DNA of 64,000 bases, from assembly GCA_049585195.1 (NCBI GenBank), contig JBAUZG010000199.1:26984-90983 (forward strand). Direction: 5' to 3'. Each line of letters begins with the position of its first letter. Within the stretch, counting starts at the first letter, position 1. A program made the translations under genes and the position numbers. Source of the DNA: KBS-96 sp049585195. Lineage in GTDB: Bacteria; Acidobacteriota; Terriglobia; Bryobacterales; Bryobacteraceae. Positions 1-8,769 of the stretch are shown piece after piece. Below the pieces are notes generated by a model, which was given only the letters and a program-made list of their open reading frames with translations, did no database searches and had not been told where the DNA came from.

Positions 1-983
1 CTAATTTCGGAGGACTCGGATCATTCGGCGCGCACGGTCTTGAACCAAACGCGATAGAGGATGCGATCGCCGAGATTCGTTCGCTGACGGCGAAGCCATT
101 TGCGATGAATCTGTGGGTTTCGATGGAAGATGCGGAAGCACGCAGCTCGGATGCCGGAGCATTCAGCCGCGCTCTCTCGTATCTCGCACCACACATAGAA
201 GCTGTCGGCGGCACAGAACCGCTGTTTACGCCGTACAAACCGATCCGGTTTGAGGATCAGGCGCGCGTGCTTCTCGATGCCGGCGTTCCCGCCTTCTCGT
301 TCATCTACGGCATTCCACCGAAAGAGATATTGGACGAGGCAAGCAAGAGAGGGATCGTTACGCTCGGAACAGCTACCATGCCAGATGAAGCCGTCGCCCT
401 CGAACAAGTCGGCGTCAATATCGTCGTTGCATCCGGATTTGAAGCGGGCGGACATCCTGAGTCATTCCTAAGACCGCCGCAAGACTCATCGACAGGAACC
501 TTTTCGCTTGTGCCGCAGACGGCAGATGCGGTAAAGGTTCCCGTGGTGGCCGCTGGCGGAATCGCGGACGCTCGCGGCATTGCCGCAGCCTTCGCCCTCG
601 GAGCGGAGGGCGTACAGATGGGGACAGTCTTTCTCGCCTGCGAGGAGTCTGGCGCACACCCGCTGCATCGTGAAGCCATTCTCCGTAGCAGAGCTGGGCG
701 AACGGCGCTGACGCAAGGCTTTACAGGCAGGCTCGCACGAGGAATAGACAATGAACTACTCCAAATGCTGAATAAGCCCGGCGCCGAGATACTGCCTTAT
801 CCATTGCAGAGGGTTCTTATGCGCAGCTTGGCACTGCCCGCGCAAAAGGCTGGCAGATCTGACCTGCTCGCGCTCTGGGCCGGGCAGAGTGCCAACTTGA
901 CACGTTGCCCGGTAATTGTGGAACTTTTGCGGTCGCTTGTAGAAGGCGCTGCGGAACGGCTGAATCGCTCCCTTGCGGGCTGA
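1..983 (+). CDS. Nitronate monooxygenase (2-nitropropane dioxygenase family), 5' partial
   Basis: The reading frame is open from base 3, so the gene starts upstream of the window and the ATG at 105 is internal. The first visible residues (NFGGLGSFGA) match the N-terminal glycine-rich FMN strand of nitronate monooxygenases. Later come the flavin-phosphate signatures VVAAGGIADARGIAAAFALGAEGVQ (cited as VVAAGGIAD and LGAEGVQMGT) typical of the TIM-barrel family. The family oxidises alkyl nitronates with FMN and O2, or acts as an enoyl-ACP reductase II-like flavoprotein; the two cannot be separated here. An AraC regulator follows 39 bp downstream on the same strand. The family and the truncation are certain; the substrate is not. 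Confidence 0.9.
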   Translation, partial: NFGGLGSFGAHGLEPNAIEDAIAEIRSLTAKPFAMNLWVSMEDAEARSSDAGAFSRALSYLAPHIEAVGGTEPLFTPYKPIRFEDQARVLLDAGVPAFSFIYGIPPKEILDEASKRGIVTLGTATMPDEAVALEQVGVNIVVASGFEAGGHPESFLRPPQDSSTGTFSLVPQTADAVKVPVVAAGGIADARGIAAAFALGAEGVQMGTVFLACEESGAHPLHREAILRSRAGRTALTQGFTGRLARGIDNELLQMLNKPGAEILPYPLQRVLMRSLALPAQKAGRSDLLALWAGQSANLTRCPVIVELLRSLVEGAAERLNRSLAG

Positions 984-1022
984 GATCCGTAGTGAATTCA
1001 ACCGGATCAATGGAGTAAAAGA

Positions 1023-1946
1023 ATGAAAGTTGAACTTTTTCCTCCCGACTCTGAAACAGAGCCGCGTCATTGGGTACGGCATGATCAGGCTTTCGCAATG
1101 ATGTTGGGGCCCGGCTCAATTGAGTGGGGCTCGAGACGTTTATCGTTGGAAAAGTTCGACTACGCGGCGTGCGACTTAGCACTATGCCATCGCCACGAGG
1201 GCGAGTGGGTCGGACTCATGAACGTGCCACATATGCAACTCGGTATTTCCGATTCGGCACTGTTGGCGGCCTCTGACGACCCGAATGGCGAAGTGGAACT
1301 GTGCCCTCAGCGCAAGTTTGCAGACTGCCGGATAGGTGCGCTGGCGGCGGCCATTCATGCCGAGATGGTGGCTGGATATCCGAACGGGCGGCTGTTTCTG
1401 GATTCTGTCGAACAGGCGCTGGCCGTGGCCCTGGTCAGTGGTCATGCAGTCAGGCATCGTCCGGTTCAGATTTGCCGAGGCGGACTAGGCGCAGCGCGCT
1501 TGCGAACGACAAGAGAGTTGGTGCATGCGAAGATCGACGACGAGTTAAGTCTCGACGAGATGGCGCGGTCGGTGGGATTGAGCACAGCTCATTTCGCACG
1601 GATGTTTCGCAAGTCGACCGGCGAAACTCCGCATCAATTTGTTCTGCGCCAAAGGCTTGAACGCGCTAAGGCGATGTTGCGTGCTCCCGATGCGCGAGTG
1701 TTGGACGTTGCCGTGGCCTGTGGCTTCAAGACCCAGCAACACTTTGCGCAGGTCTTTCGCGATGTCTGTGGAATTAGTCCGACTGGGTATCGGCAGGACT
1801 TTCTAAGTTGCGAAGCGACTCGGGCGCCGGAAACCTGTTCCGAAAATACGCTGCGGGCGGTGCCTCGTGGTTCGCAGCCGGAACTTGACTCTCCCGCGTT
1901 ACCGTTAGCTTCCCTGTTAGCGCCCGACCCTATACGGAATTTGTAA
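1023..1946 (+). CDS. AraC family transcriptional regulator
   Basis: 307 aa. The C-terminal third carries two helix-turn-helix units of AraC type: one around residues 175-200 (LSLDEMARSVGLSTAHFARMF) and a second around 225-245 (DVAVACGFKTQQHFAQVFR), followed by the family signature SPTGYRQ. The N-terminal 150 residues form a weakly conserved effector or dimerisation domain without a recognisable cupin motif. A GGAG ribosome site lies about 8 bases before the ATG. It may control the flanking oxidoreductase genes, but no operator is visible. The 35-residue tail after the HTH is low in order and may be a neutral extension. Confidence 0.9.
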   Translation: MKVELFPPDSETEPRHWVRHDQAFAMMLGPGSIEWGSRRLSLEKFDYAACDLALCHRHEGEWVGLMNVPHMQLGISDSALLAASDDPNGEVELCPQRKFADCRIGALAAAIHAEMVAGYPNGRLFLDSVEQALAVALVSGHAVRHRPVQICRGGLGAARLRTTRELVHAKIDDELSLDEMARSVGLSTAHFARMFRKSTGETPHQFVLRQRLERAKAMLRAPDARVLDVAVACGFKTQQHFAQVFRDVCGISPTGYRQDFLSCEATRAPETCSENTLRAVPRGSQPELDSPALPLASLLAPDPIRNL

Positions 1947-2261
1947 CTCATCGCTCGTGCACTCGCCTTAGCGCCGTGTTTTCCGGACATAACTCAGACT
2001 CGGCCACGCAGTAGCTCATTCGAACGATCTTCGCCATTCCCGCAAGACAAACCGCAGACCCAGGTGTAAGTCGGTGGAATTGTCTCTCAACGAGTAGAAA
2101 TTTAGCAAGATTCCGACCATCCAGCAGAAATCCGCACAAGTCCGTTTCCGATGCGCAGTTTAATCAGGTTGTGAGCAAATCACATCGGCAATAAACCGAC
2201 ATCAGGATCAGCTGATTCTTGTTTGCCGGCCGAAACTAATTCAAGACGGGAACGATACTCA
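1947..2261. other. Intergenic stretch without a recognisable gene
   Basis: Neither strand gives an ORF with recognisable protein features. The only structure I see is the palindrome GATCAGCTGATT at about 2207-2218, shortly before the small monooxygenase gene. It could be an operator, but nothing confirms that. Confidence 0.4.
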
Positions 2262-2567
2262 ATGGAAGAAATTGGATTGTTAGTCACGCTCGAAGCACGC
2301 GCAGGTAAGGAGGCTGATGCCGAGGCATTTCTAAAGTCAGCTCAGCCACTCGCGCTGGATGAAAAAGGGACCTTGAAGTGGTATGCGATCAAGCGCGGAC
2401 CGGGGAAGTTCGGCATCTTCGACACCTTCGCAAATGAATCCGGCCGCAATGCCCACTTGAGTGGCGACATTGCGAAGGCGTTGGGGGCGCGCGCCAGCGA
2501 ATTGTTCGCGGTTCCTCCGCAGGTCGAAAAAGTAGAGATTCTCGCAAACACACCTTTAAAAGGCTGA
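2262..2567 (+). CDS. Antibiotic biosynthesis monooxygenase (ABM) domain protein
   Basis: 101 aa from the ATG at 2262. A TTG 13 codons upstream is possible, but the extra residues do not resemble the family. The short ferredoxin-like alpha/beta domain begins with GLLVTLEARAGKEADAEAF and includes the typical TLKWYAIKRGPGKFGIFDTFAN strand pattern (only the start is quoted as motif). ABM proteins are small dimeric cofactor-free monooxygenases or oxidative-stress proteins. It is immediately followed by a VOC-family gene on the same strand, so both probably belong to one stress or detoxification transcript. The ribosome site is weak. Confidence 0.8.
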   Translation: MEEIGLLVTLEARAGKEADAEAFLKSAQPLALDEKGTLKWYAIKRGPGKFGIFDTFANESGRNAHLSGDIAKALGARASELFAVPPQVEKVEILANTPLKG

Positions 2568-2591
2568 GTGCAAGATTCAAGGAAAGTCAAC

Positions 2592-3247
2592 ATGAGTCAA
2601 ATAGCCAGCAGCTTTAAAAAACAATCGTATGACGCCGCTGTAGCGAGAGTCGCCATGAAGCTAGAGGTCGCGCTCGTTCCAGTTTCGGACGTCGACCGTG
2701 CAAAGGAGTTTTACGCGAAGCTCGGGTGGCGGCTCGATGAGGACGTCGTTATGGGAGACGATTTTCGCGTCGTCCAGTTCACGCCGCCGGGTCAGGGTGC
2801 TCGATCTCGTTCGGCAAGGGAGTCACCGCAGCCGTTCCAGGCTCGTTCCGGGGAGGGCTGATCGTCTCGGATATTGAGGCGGCTCATAGGGAGATCGCGG
2901 CAAGGGGCATCCAGTCGAGTGAGGTGTTCCACGGCTCGCCGTTCTCGCCGGCAGGACGCATCACCGGCCCGGACCCCGAACGCCAGAGCTACCGCTCATA
3001 CGTCTCCTTCGAAGATCCCGATGGTAACGCATGGATCGTGCAAGAGGTCACGTGCCGGCTGCCCGGTCGCATCGATCCCGCGACGACGAACTTTTCGTCC
3101 GCAAACGATTTGGCGAGCGCGATGCGACGCGCGGAAGCCGCTCACGGCGAGCACGAGAAGCGAAACGGGCAGCGCAACGCGAACTGGCAGGACTGGTACG
3201 CAGCGTACATGGCGGCGGAGCAAGTTGGGACCGAGCTGCCTAAGTGA
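2592..3247 (+). pseudogene. Glyoxalase/VOC family protein, broken by a one-base frameshift
   Basis: The start is the ATG at 2592 (MSQIASSF) behind GGAAAG. The first beta-alpha-beta module (KLEVALVPVSDVDRAKEFY) is in one frame up to FTPPG at about 2792. The rest (GCSISFGKG ... SDIEAAHREIAARGI ... VSFEDPDGNAWIVQEV) continues one frame over to the TGA at 3245. Adding a single T after GGT at 2792 (FTPPGSGCSISFG) restores a complete, typical VOC protein of about 218 aa. The gene is therefore either recently inactivated or carries a sequencing error. The VOC fold is a metal-dependent dioxygenase/glyoxalase fold; the substrate is unknown. The next gene encodes an alpha/beta hydrolase, a frequent partner of such VOC genes. 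Confidence 0.85.
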
Positions 3248-3321
3248 ACGACTAGCCGAACCAGATCTCTGAGCAATTACCCATTAGAACTTTATTCATC
3301 GAATTAGAAGGAGATTTGAAA

Positions 3322-4185
3322 ATGCCATATGTGACGGTCGAAGATGAAAATTCAGGCGCCATCGAGCTTTGGTACGAGGGCCATGGCTCGGGCCAACCGG
3401 TTGTCCTGATCCACGGATATCCATTGAGTGGGACTTCGTGGGAAAAGCAAGTATCCGTGCTGCTGGCTGCTGGTTACAAGGTCATCACCTACGACCGCAG
3501 AGGCTTCGGCAAATCGAGCCAGCCAACCGTAGGCTACAACTACGACACGTTTGCAGAAGACCTTCACACGCTGGTCACCCACCTTAAGCTGCGGGATTTC
3601 ATCATGGTCGGCTTCTCCATGGGAGGAGGCGAGGTAGCCCGATACCTGGGGAAGTACGGTTCCAAGGGTGTGAGCAAAGCCGTGATCATCTCCGGGGTCC
3701 CGCCGTACTTGCTCAAGATGGCCGACAACCCGGAGGGCGTGGATGGCAGCGTGTTTGCCGGGATCGAAAAAGCCGTAGCCGACGACCGCTATGCATTCCT
3801 CAGCGGCTTCTTCCAGAATTTCTACAACACCGACGTATTCCTGGGAAAGTGTGTCAGCGAGCAGGCGGTTCAGGCCAACTGGAACATCGCTGCCGGCGCG
3901 TCCGCTACCGCGAGCCTGGCGTGCGTCCGAACCTGGCATGAAGACTTCCGCGAAGACTTGGCGAGCATCGATGTGCCCACGCTCGTGATTCACGGTGATG
4001 CCGACCGCGTCCTGCCGATCACGGCGACGCGATTGCGCACCGCTAGGCTGATCAGAGGCGCGCGCCTGCGGGTCGTGAAGGACGGTCCGCACTGCATTCC
4101 ATGGACACATGCGGAAGATGTAAACGCAGAATTGCTCAGCTTCCTGGGCGAGAAAACCTGCAATCTGCAGAGGGAAGTTGCCTAG
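3322..4185 (+). CDS. Alpha/beta hydrolase, non-heme chloroperoxidase type
   Basis: 287 aa from the ATG at 3322, which has AGAAGGAGA eight bases upstream; the TTG at 3316 is not needed. The alpha/beta-hydrolase fold is complete: oxyanion strand VVLIHGYPLSG, nucleophile elbow GFSMGG with Ser99, acid residue in the HGDADRVLP stretch and catalytic His in GPHCIPWTH. The combination GWDRRGFGKSSQP-like (here YDRRGFGKSSQP) and GFSMGGGEVARY is typical of the cofactor-free haloperoxidase / arylesterase subfamily, which can form peracids. Length fits the family. It lies 60 bp before a secreted protein and a cytochrome b gene. Confidence 0.9.
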   Translation: MPYVTVEDENSGAIELWYEGHGSGQPVVLIHGYPLSGTSWEKQVSVLLAAGYKVITYDRRGFGKSSQPTVGYNYDTFAEDLHTLVTHLKLRDFIMVGFSMGGGEVARYLGKYGSKGVSKAVIISGVPPYLLKMADNPEGVDGSVFAGIEKAVADDRYAFLSGFFQNFYNTDVFLGKCVSEQAVQANWNIAAGASATASLACVRTWHEDFREDLASIDVPTLVIHGDADRVLPITATRLRTARLIRGARLRVVKDGPHCIPWTHAEDVNAELLSFLGEKTCNLQREVA

Positions 4186-4245
4186 GCTCGCAGCCGAACT
4201 GATCGGGACACGCGACGCCCAAAAAGTCTGTTAAGGAGAACTTAC

Positions 4246-4965
4246 ATGAAATTCAACACATTATTTTACCCCGTCAAAGCCTGTAGCGCGAGTCTCGTAA
4301 AAAGACGCCCGCTATTATATGCCGCAACGGTCGTTATGCTGGCGGCGCAGGTAATTCCAAACATCGCCTGGGCTCAGGGGCAACCAGCTCCACCGCTTTC
4401 CGGCGTTCTGGGAAAGATCCAGTCATTTACCGGCAACTCGCTCGACGTTGCGACAGCTTCAGGAGTAGCCCACGTCAGGGTCACGCAGCCCCTCGCAACC
4501 TACAAGCAGATACCGTCGGATTTGAGCCATGTCGCCTCAACCTCTTATGTCGGCGTGGCATCCGTGCAGCAGGCGGACGGCACAGAACTCGCGAAGCAGG
4601 TCATCATCTTTCCCAAGGAGCTGCGCGGGGCGGCGGAAGGTAGTGTTCTGACGGATGCGCCGGGCGCAACCACTCACAGCAGAATGACAAAGGGCTCCCT
4701 CGCTAAGCCTGCGGTTACGCACTCCCGCATGACGAACGGCTCGGTAGAGAAGGGCGGCGCGAGCAGTCTGGTGGTTCGATATCAGGACGGCTCGCAGACG
4801 ATTTCAATACCTGCCAGTGTTCCGGTTACGCTAGTAGCAAAAGAACCAGTGACCTTGGGTGCCGGCGATATCATCTATGCACCGACCGAGAAGCTGCCGG
4901 ATGGGACGCTGACCACGAACAGAATCTTTCAATTCGTGGCCGCATCCACCAGCAACGCGCAGTAG
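4246..4965 (+). CDS. Secreted hypothetical protein with a duplicated THSRMT motif
   Basis: 239 aa, ATG preceded by AAGGAGAAC. The N-terminus is a long signal peptide (basic stretch KRRP, hydrophobic core YAATVVMLAAQV, cleavage likely after AWAQ, about residue 44), so the product is periplasmic or secreted. The mature part is beta-rich, with an OB-like opening (GVLGKIQSFTGNSLDVAT) of the sort found in small proteins encoded beside cytochrome b561 genes. A short duplication, THSRMTKGS and THSRMTNGS, occurs around residues 143-165. It sits 9 bp before the cytochrome b gene, probably in the same transcript, so a role with that redox protein is plausible. No enzymatic motif is seen. Confidence 0.7.
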   Translation: MKFNTLFYPVKACSASLVKRRPLLYAATVVMLAAQVIPNIAWAQGQPAPPLSGVLGKIQSFTGNSLDVATASGVAHVRVTQPLATYKQIPSDLSHVASTSYVGVASVQQADGTELAKQVIIFPKELRGAAEGSVLTDAPGATTHSRMTKGSLAKPAVTHSRMTNGSVEKGGASSLVVRYQDGSQTISIPASVPVTLVAKEPVTLGAGDIIYAPTEKLPDGTLTTNRIFQFVAASTSNAQ

Positions 4966-4974
4966 CGCCTGGAA

Positions 4975-6519
4975 ATGAGCTGTTCCACAGGTCCAGGTAA
5001 GGAAGCGATCTCCACGAGCACGCTACCGGAACAGCCGGGCGTGCTCGTGGCCAAGAGGCATCATCTCCTGGTGCGCTGGAGTCACTGGCTGAATGTGCCG
5101 ATCCTTATCGGCCTCATTTTGAGCGGCATCTCTATTTACTGGAGTTCGCCGATCTATCAGCACAAGCCAGATCCGCTTACCGGAAACTTCGATGTGGCGG
5201 CGGATATTGGCATCTGGATATGCGCCCATGTGCCCTGGCTGCATCACTACAATAGCCCGCCCGATTGGATTTATAACCATATGAGCCTCGGGCCGGGTAT
5301 GTTGGCTCTCGCTTTGCGCCTCCATTGGCTGTGCGCGTACGCATTCATGCTGAATGGTGCGGTGTACGTCGCAGGGTTGATCACAGGAGCGGGGTGGCGA
5401 GGATTACTGCCCCGCCGGACCAATCTGCTTGACGCGTTCAGGATGTTCCGGTACTACATAGGATTTCCGTTGGCCAAACTAGCGCGCCGCCAATGGCCGC
5501 ATCCTAGTTTCAACACAAAGTACAACGCGCTCCAGCGCGCAGCGTATTTCTCTGTTCCGCTCGCCGGTTGCCTTTCAGTCGCTACAGGATGGGCGATTCA
5601 CAAGCCCATGCAGTTCCATTCGTTGGCTGCGATCTTTGGTGGATTCGATGCGGCGCACGTTTGGCATTTCTGGCTCATGTGGGTCTTCATCCTTTTCGTC
5701 GTACCCCATGTGATTCTGGTTTTCGCCGACGGGTGGGATACGTTTCGCGGCATGATCGTGACCGCCACTAAGCCGGCCCAGCCGATCGAGAAAAGCACAG
5801 CTTCGGCCAGCGTGCTCGCTCAGGTGATCGTGAGCGAGGTGGCCGATCACTTACCACTGCACCGGCAGGTGAAGATGTTCGGCCGCTTCGGCGTTGAGTT
5901 ATCGGATCAGACTTTATGCGGCTGGTTGCGGCAAAGCGCAGATTTGCTGGAACCGCTGTATGAACGAGCCAAGGGATTCGTTTTGTCCTCCAAGGTGGTG
6001 GGTACGGATGACACGCCGGTGAAGGTTTTGGACCGCACGCTTCCGCATACGCGCAAAGGCAGGTTTTGGCCGTATGTGGGCGACCGCGACCATCGAGCGG
6101 TGGTTTACGATTACACGCCCACACGAGAACGAGCCGGGCCGGAGAAGTTTCTAGCGGGATACGAAGGCTATTTACAACTGGATGCCTATCCGGCTTATGA
6201 CGCCTTCTTTTTGGAGCCGGAGCGAGGCTTGGTTGAAGTAGGCTGTCGGGCCCATGCAAGACGGCATGCGTTTCAAGCGCGCGATACCGATCCGGCGCAC
6301 ATGGGGGCGGTACTGGCCTACATCGGGCAACTCTATGCGGTGGAGAAGCGCGCCCGCAAAGCTGGAATCGAAGGCGAGGATTTGCGTTTGCTGCGGCACG
6401 AGGCTGCCGGTCCGGTCATTAGCGAGCTGCATGCTTACGTTGCTGCCCAGGAGCGAAGCCGGCCAAGCCGTGGCCTACATTTTGAAGAACTGGGTGGCGC
6501 TCACGCGCTATCTCGATGA
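4975..6519 (+). CDS. Cytochrome b561-type membrane protein fused in frame to an IS66 transposase fragment
   Basis: The first 265 residues or so are a membrane cytochrome b of the b561 / Ni-Fe hydrogenase b-type group. About five hydrophobic helices carry candidate haem-ligand histidines in RWSHWLN, LRLHWLC and HVWHFW ... VVPHVILVF. The natural C-terminus is lost: after DTFRGMIV (about base 5765) the frame runs straight into the IS66 TnpC sequence (PIEKSTASA ... ADHLPLHRQ ... LSDQTLCGWL) and stops at 6519. Homologous cytochromes usually electron-couple to a periplasmic molybdoprotein; no such gene follows here. The fusion protein could still insert haem helices, but a working transposase half is excluded by the later frameshift. 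Confidence 0.8.
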   Translation: MSCSTGPGKEAISTSTLPEQPGVLVAKRHHLLVRWSHWLNVPILIGLILSGISIYWSSPIYQHKPDPLTGNFDVAADIGIWICAHVPWLHHYNSPPDWIYNHMSLGPGMLALALRLHWLCAYAFMLNGAVYVAGLITGAGWRGLLPRRTNLLDAFRMFRYYIGFPLAKLARRQWPHPSFNTKYNALQRAAYFSVPLAGCLSVATGWAIHKPMQFHSLAAIFGGFDAAHVWHFWLMWVFILFVVPHVILVFADGWDTFRGMIVTATKPAQPIEKSTASASVLAQVIVSEVADHLPLHRQVKMFGRFGVELSDQTLCGWLRQSADLLEPLYERAKGFVLSSKVVGTDDTPVKVLDRTLPHTRKGRFWPYVGDRDHRAVVYDYTPTRERAGPEKFLAGYEGYLQLDAYPAYDAFFLEPERGLVEVGCRAHARRHAFQARDTDPAHMGAVLAYIGQLYAVEKRARKAGIEGEDLRLLRHEAAGPVISELHAYVAAQERSRPSRGLHFEELGGAHALSR

Positions 6520-6846
6520 CGGTGACCTGCCGATTGATAACAATCGAACCGAACGCTCGCTGCGCGGCATCGCAGTGGGTCGAAACAACTGGACGTTCCT
6601 GGGCAGTGATCGTGGAGGAAAAACTATGGCCATCCTGCGCAGCTTTGTTAGCTCCTGTGAGCTGAACCAAGTCGATCCGTTTGCCTGGTTCCGCGACGTG
6701 CTTGCCCGCATCTCCACGATTTCCATCCAGAAATTAGACCAACTGCTCCCGCACAACTGGGCCGCTGCCCAGCGTGCTTAACACAATCTCGAATATAAAC
6801 GCAACCCGTTCTAAGTCGCTATTTCCGGTGTTCACGGGATGCTTAC
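5765..6846 (+). mobile_element. IS66-family insertion sequence remnant (3' part of tnpC plus right end)
   Basis: The transposase sequence covers the middle and end of TnpC. It includes the DDE-domain blocks VVGTDDTPVKVLD and LQLDAYPAYDAFF, then, after a frame change near 6440-6455, the conserved end GQAVAYILKNWVALTRYL ... IDNNRTERSLRG ... GRNNWTF and the C-terminal IS66 domain to 6781. The tnpA and tnpB genes, the N-terminal third of TnpC and the left inverted repeat are absent. The right inverted repeat is present at 6827-6846. This is a dead copy whose left side was deleted into the cytochrome gene. Confidence 0.88.
6827..6846. repeat. Right terminal inverted repeat of the IS66 remnant
   Basis: The bases end in GCTTAC, so on the minus strand the element opens with GTAAGC and continues ATCCCGTGAACACC. 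GTAAGC is the usual tip of IS66-family inverted repeats. It lies 46 bp after the tnpC stop, where the right end is expected. No matching left end is found near 5765. Confidence 0.75.
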
Positions 6847-6847
6847 C

Positions 6848-7386
6848 GATCTGTTGTGGCTTTGTACAGAGCTTGAATTAACGAGACCGGTCATAGTGGG
6901 ACATAGCATGGGGGGAATGTCGCTTTGGAACTGGCAGCCCGATATCCAGATATCCCTTCTTCTCTTGTAATGATCGATTCAGTGATGCCTCCTCCGCGGG
7001 CATCGCTCGATACTGTGCACCCGCTCATTGAAGCATTGCTGGAACCGCATTACATTGCCGCATATCGGCAGGCACTCTCATCTCTGTGCCTTGCAACAGA
7101 CAAACGATCGGCACGATTAATCTCCTCGCTACAAGTTCGGCAGCACGTCCCAGCATCGGCAGTTCCAAATCACACCCTTAATTATGATGCTGCCCCGACT
7201 GCAAGGGGTTGTCGTATGCCAATCGCGTACATCTTGTCGACTATGCCTTTTCTCGACCTACCCCGCTTTCAAAGTCTCACACCTCAACTTGTGATCGCTC
7301 GCACACTGGGGTCGGGACACTTCTCACCAATCGAGGTACCCGACCAAGTCAATGCTATGATCGCCCGATTCATCATGGTCAATTGA
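6848..7386 (+). pseudogene. Alpha/beta hydrolase fragment truncated by the IS66 end
   Basis: Directly after the IS66 right end the sequence reads DLLWLCTELELTRPVIVGHSMGG, the strand and nucleophile elbow of an alpha/beta hydrolase. It then shifts frame inside a run of G at 6910-6915 and continues VALELAARYPDIPSSLVMIDSVM to the stop at 7386. One extra G in the run would join both parts. The N-terminal 80-100 residues with the oxyanion region are missing. The C-terminal half keeps a late GSGHFSPIEVPDQVN motif with the catalytic His. The gene is doubly inactivated, by truncation at the IS and by frameshift. Confidence 0.8.
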
Positions 7387-7739
7387 GTGGCACCGCCACC
7401 GTTTGAACAGGCCGCAAGAATGGCTTCCTTCAACAACTGGTGATGAGTCTTAGTTCGCAGGCTGATCTTTCATCGCGAATTGTAGGTCGATCGACCCATC
7501 TGTCTGATTACCGGGATATGATTGCTTCCGAGCGAATTGTCGCCAGCCTGGAGGTTGGCATCGAAATAACGGCTCTGCGACTCCCGGAGCAGGTGTCTGG
7601 GACATAGATCGGCCCCGGTCGCCAAGCGTTTACCAAGGCCTTGCCAAGATTTGTTGGTTTGACCAGAACACCTTCGGACTGCGGTCTTGAACCCCGTTTG
7701 TCGTAGAATTCCAGGAGCTTGCACCGGTTCGGGAGGATC
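7387..7739. other. Intergenic stretch, possible small peptide remnant
   Basis: No recognisable gene. A frame from ATG 7443 to the stop near 7607 gives about 54 residues (MSLSSQADLSSRIVG ...) with protein-like composition but no family I recognise. It may be a remnant of a decayed ORF. The end of the stretch holds the GGAGG ribosome site of the next gene. Confidence 0.35.
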
Positions 7740-8639
7740 ATGCAGCCGACTATTCTCGCAGTATCGCTTGCATTTTCGGGTACCGCCTTGTCGATGTCCG
7801 CCGCCGGGCTCGCGCTGCTAGCGATTGGGCTGTTGGCCGCGAAGAACGCTATCGCCCAGGCTCGCGGCATCGACAAGATCGTAGGCCTCACCCACTTGTG
7901 CTTTGCCGTTCCGTTGGCGGTCTTCGGCGCAGAACATCTTTCCAGCTCACAGGCCCTGCTGGCCGCGGTGCCGTCGTATATGCCTTGGCGTATGTTTTGG
8001 GTGTATTTCGTTGGCTTCGCCCTGATTGCCGCATCGCTCAGCATCGCCACCAAGCGTCAGGTGCGGTGGTCCGGCGTGCTGTTCGGTGCCATGATGTTCC
8101 TCTTCGTGGCAATGTTGCATCTCCCGGGAGCAGTCAAAGCTGGCGGCCGGATCCCATGGACGATCGTTGTCCGCGAAATGTCGTTCGGCGGCGCCGGCTG
8201 GGTTTTGGCGGGAACTGCGATGGACGAGGATCACTATCGGCAGGGTGAGAATCTTATCACTGTGGGCCGCGTGCCGATCGCGATCGCGGCGCTCTTTTTC
8301 GGCGTTCAGCACTTTCTGCATCCGCTGGGACTTCCCGGAGTTCCGCTCGTGAAACAGATGCCCTCGTGGATTCCGGTTCGCGCCCTCATCGGCTATGTGA
8401 CGGGCGCATTTCTGACGGTTGCCGGGGGCTGCTTTCTGCTGGCGAGGAAAACGCGCATGGCGGCCACATATCTGGGCGCCTGGATTTTGCTCCTCGTTGT
8501 GGTGATCTATGGGCCTGTCCTGATTGGGGCGCTAGCAGACCCGAGTACCAGCGTGCAGGTCGAGGGGCTCAACTACTTCGCCGACACGCTTCTGTTTGGT
8601 GGAGCGATTCTCTCGCTCGCCAACATCCATCGGAAGTAG
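7740..8639 (+). CDS. Integral membrane protein, DoxX-like
   Basis: 299 aa from the ATG at 7740, chosen because GGGAGG lies four to eight bases upstream; the TTG at 7719 is upstream of that site. About eight hydrophobic helices are visible, arranged as two similar halves. Each half has a conserved stretch (FAVPLAVFGAEHL in the first, IALFFGVQHFLHP-like in the second) followed by a P-x-(W/F)-x-P motif (YMPWRMFW and WIPVRALIGY). That pattern resembles duplicated DoxX-type four-helix units. Function is unknown; DoxX relatives act in membrane redox processes. It is isolated between the IS66-damaged region and a TetR gene on the other strand, and is intact. Confidence 0.7.
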   Translation: MQPTILAVSLAFSGTALSMSAAGLALLAIGLLAAKNAIAQARGIDKIVGLTHLCFAVPLAVFGAEHLSSSQALLAAVPSYMPWRMFWVYFVGFALIAASLSIATKRQVRWSGVLFGAMMFLFVAMLHLPGAVKAGGRIPWTIVVREMSFGGAGWVLAGTAMDEDHYRQGENLITVGRVPIAIAALFFGVQHFLHPLGLPGVPLVKQMPSWIPVRALIGYVTGAFLTVAGGCFLLARKTRMAATYLGAWILLLVVVIYGPVLIGALADPSTSVQVEGLNYFADTLLFGGAILSLANIHRK

Positions 8640-8769
8640 CCGGCAGTCGTCCGGGAACGTGTGCGGATGACCGACAAATCTGCTCAGAGCCATTCGTAAA
8701 CGCTGCGCCGTTAGAGAGGAACGCAGGTATTCCTCCAAAAGAATCACCGAACTCGCGGCAGGTCTAAAA

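Noticed and set aside
105..983. ATG 105 as the start of the nitronate monooxygenase
   Set aside because: The upstream frame encodes the conserved flavin-binding NFGGLGSFGA, so the gene starts before the window.
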